A stretch of 64,000 bases of DNA from Citrus sinensis. Its lineage: Eukaryota; Streptophyta; Magnoliopsida; Sapindales; Rutaceae. The stretch is from the NCBI RefSeq assembly GCF_022201045.2, contig NC_068558.1:558001-622000 (forward strand), in the 5' to 3' direction. The notes below the pieces were generated by a model, which saw only the letters and a list, made by a program, of their open reading frames with translations, ran no database searches and was not told the DNA's origin. The position numbers and the translations under genes are program-made. Positions within the stretch are counted from its first letter, which is position 1, and each line of letters begins with the position of its first letter. This document shows positions 61,468 through 64,000 of the stretch, in pieces.

Positions 61468-62329
61468 TTTGTGTATAAATTAAAGACAGGTTATTATAAT
61501 AAGTATTACATAAATACCCCCAAAGACTTGACACAAATATATACGTGTGCGTGTGTGTATAAGTTCATACAAAAATACTTACTACTGTTTGTATTCAAAC
61601 TGAGGTTAGAGATGGAGATAGCGGTAGTCGGCAACCACACTCCAATGCTCAAGTAAGATTTTAGGTGATAAAGTAATGGCTTCAAGGTCCAAGGGACCTT
61701 AAAGCGTTGGCAATAGCATTTTAAGCTCTTGGGAAGAAGAAGATGACACTAATTTTTTAATAATGAAGAAGTTACTATTTTTTGGAGAAACTCTTGGTCT
61801 TTTGTGGGGTGTGTTTGAGGATCCTTTTGGTCCTTTTGGTCCTTTTGAACACTTGGAGTTCATTTAATGGCTAATCATCCCTTAAGTGAGGTTATTTGAG
61901 TAATTTGCCTTCTAATCCCTTAATGGTGACACCCATGAGCTTGGGATGTAAGAAAAACTCCAACCGCCTTTTTGTATTTATAGTTGGGCATGTGGTAGTC
62001 CTCAACCTTACTGTCCTGCTTTTTTTTCAAAGGATAACAAAGGAGAGCTGAGATGACTTTCTCTCGTTGCTTGGCTAAAGAAGTTTCTTACTAACTCTTT
62101 ATTCTTAGCCAAAAGAAAGAAATTTTTGTTTTCCCTCTTGATAGTGTGTATTGTTCACGTGTTGGGTTTAGCCATAAAAATCTAGGTTTCACAATATCCC
62201 TTGATATTTGGCTTATCTCCTAATTTTCTTAAATGTCGAAGATTGTGGTGCTATATTGTTGAAACCATTGTTCAGCTAGTCCAAAAAAGAAGATGAGGAT
62301 AGTAATAAATTTGTTGATCATCTTGAGGA
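61468..62329. other. Intergenic, AT-rich
   Basis: No ORF above 61 codons and no bounded repeat. A ggtccttttggtccttttgg triplication occurs near 61824-61850. Confidence 0.45.
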
Positions 62330-63440
62330 TTGAGATAGCAAAAATCATCAAATAATCACATGGTTCCATAAACACATCATAACAATCTATTCATGTCTAG
62401 TTTGGTTGGTTTGACACAACCAAATTATTCTTGCTCACTGTTATACCACCACAAATCTTTCATATTACTATCAGTTCTTACTTTTAACTCTACATTAGCT
62501 TAGACAAGAACATGATCAGTCAATTGATGACTTTCACTCTCCTATGCAATTCATTTGGGATCATTGGCACTTTATAAACTTGAGTGGAATGATTCTATAG
62601 ATGTAGAAAAACTCTCAAACTACCAGGATCGTCAATGATTAATACAATTTCTCATGGCATTACATAATAATTTTGAACCCACTTGAGTAACCTTACTTCA
62701 TCATACTACATTGCCAAATCTTGATTATGCTATTGATAAACTTATCTCATATGAAACTTGTCGAGCTAACTTATAGTCTCATCTTATTGATACAACTATG
62801 ACAACTCATCAATCTAAACCACGTATACTATTGTGAACCTGGTCACATTTTACTTGATTGTCTAACGAAGCATTGGAGATCCTGTTAAAAAATTAGGGTA
62901 GGCCATCATGAAAAATATTGTTAAAAATAAAGGTCAACAATTTTCCCCTAAGGATGCACTCTCAAAAGTACCCAACTCTTTGGTTTTGTTGCTAATGATA
63001 ATTGATCCACTTAAGCAAATTTTGAGTAATCTTTTCTTTCTACATTTATTACTGTTAGTGACTCAAAATTCTTTCTCCAATAATTTTTTCAAAAATCCAA
63101 TAACACATCTATCTTTACATCATAAATTTTATCAGGTAATTCATCTTGGTACTTTGATTCTACCTGTTGTAATCATATAACTGCTAATCTTACTATATTC
63201 ACTTCCAAATCTATTGTCTTCAATTCACATGTTATATATATTGCTAATGGATCCTCAATGCCAATAAGTCATATAGGCTATGTCTCTGTTTGTAATTCGT
63301 CTTCATCAAACACTTTTCTTAATTGACCTTAAATTTATTATCCATTGTTCAACTATGTGAACTTGGTGTTAATGTCATATGCACTCCATCTGTTTGTTTT
63401 GTGCAAGATCCAAAAAATGGGATAAGCTGTAACGTGGCAC
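62330..63440 (+). mobile_element. Decayed Ty1/Copia retrotransposon fragment (gag to protease)
   Basis: Translation of the plus strand in shifting frames gives Copia gag features in order: a WDHWHFINLSG-like stretch (about 62560), HNNFEP (about 62670), a LDYAIDKLISYETCRAN-like helix (about 62730), a CCHC-knuckle remnant (CEPGHILLDC, about 62833), then a protease-region WYFDSTCCNH (about 63145) and a PMPISHIG / CELGVNV block (63260-63370) from the pre-integrase region. Stops and frameshifts are frequent and no reverse transcriptase, integrase core or LTRs are in the window. It is a dead fragment. Confidence 0.8.
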
Positions 63441-64000
63441 AATTTCAGTCGTTCAAAATTAATTTAGATCGAAGGACTAGCAATTCTTCCAAAGGCTTAT
63501 GAGTATCTATAATCCAAATTTAACGGCCCTTTTTTTTTTTTTTTCGATTCAAGCATAATGAATCGAGGTATTTACCTACAAAACACAAAAAAAACATACT
63601 TAAAAACAAATAAAAATAGACAATTCAAAAAATAAGTTAGGAATTTATAAATGTAATGAAATCGTTAGTGTTATCAACATTTTAAGTGAAAAATGATAAT
63701 TTTAACTTTTATTAAATGTAGTGTCAATCAATAGCTCAAATAAATAGTTTTAGTAAAATTATGAAAAGCCAAAAGGAATTATTTAAAAAAATTACCGAAA
63801 ACCAAAATTAATTATAAAATTTTTCAAAATAACTTTCAAATATCTTAAAATTTCAATAGATTCGCCGCCGCATATATATTTTTATTTATTTATGTACATT
63901 TATCCACACCCGTTTGATTTCGGAATCAAAATCCAACGCTTATTATTTCGTGTCTGTTACATACATTTGTATGCAACGTAGCCGCAGCTTCAAAATGAAA
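63441..64000. other. Intergenic to the right edge
   Basis: AT-rich with a poly-T run at 63532-63544. Nothing recognised. Confidence 0.5.

Noticed and set aside
1-64000. CRISPR arrays, bacterial-type operons or defence islands
   Set aside because: No such structures; the window is plant nuclear DNA and its direct repeats are microsatellites or transposon parts.

Overview
The window is nuclear DNA of a dicot plant. The evidence is intron-split genes with GT/AG borders, AT-rich intergenic DNA, and plant-specific families (DOF, ALMT, plant WNK, PUX, LHW-like bHLH). Gene structure and repeat content suggest a woody rosid, perhaps Citrus, but that is an impression I could not test by alignment.

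From left to right, nine protein genes are supported: the 5' part of an oligopeptide transporter (minus, running off the left edge); a Yippee-like zinc protein (plus, 3073-3871); a WNK kinase (minus, 5606-8355); a PUX10/FAF2-type UBX protein (minus, 15869-19750); an ALMT anion channel (minus, 23695-25662); an LHW-like bHLH regulator (minus, 28775-32992); a single-exon BTB/POZ protein (plus, 43966-45264); an ORMDL protein (plus, 46322-48234); and a DOF transcription factor (minus, 50882-52133). I rebuilt exon borders by hand and checked reading phase across every junction. There is also a tRNA-Val(AAC) gene and a broken ribosomal protein eL43 copy.

The spaces between genes hold many small non-autonomous transposons. 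Two belong to one TTA-duplicating family (11518-12234 and 60789-61467), and a second TTA family is at 26094-26414. Two Mutator-like elements have 9-bp target duplications (22661-23065 and 38208-39060), and one hAT-like element has an 8-bp duplication (54503-55104). Three SINE-like insertions have duplicated flanks (27837-28057, 35870-35970, 37373-37549). A 1.57-kb fold-back pair lies at 13906-15476 and a decayed Copia gag/protease fragment at 62330-63440. The right third, after the DOF gene, has no recognisable intact gene.

The genes do not form a pathway; they are independent neighbours in ordinary plant euchromatin. I saw no convincing undescribed system. The best leads are an 84-nt in-frame, stop-free intron inside the WNK regulatory domain, a 95-codon upstream ORF ending just before the LHW-like start codon, the long fold-back repeat, and a few unrecognised ORFs.
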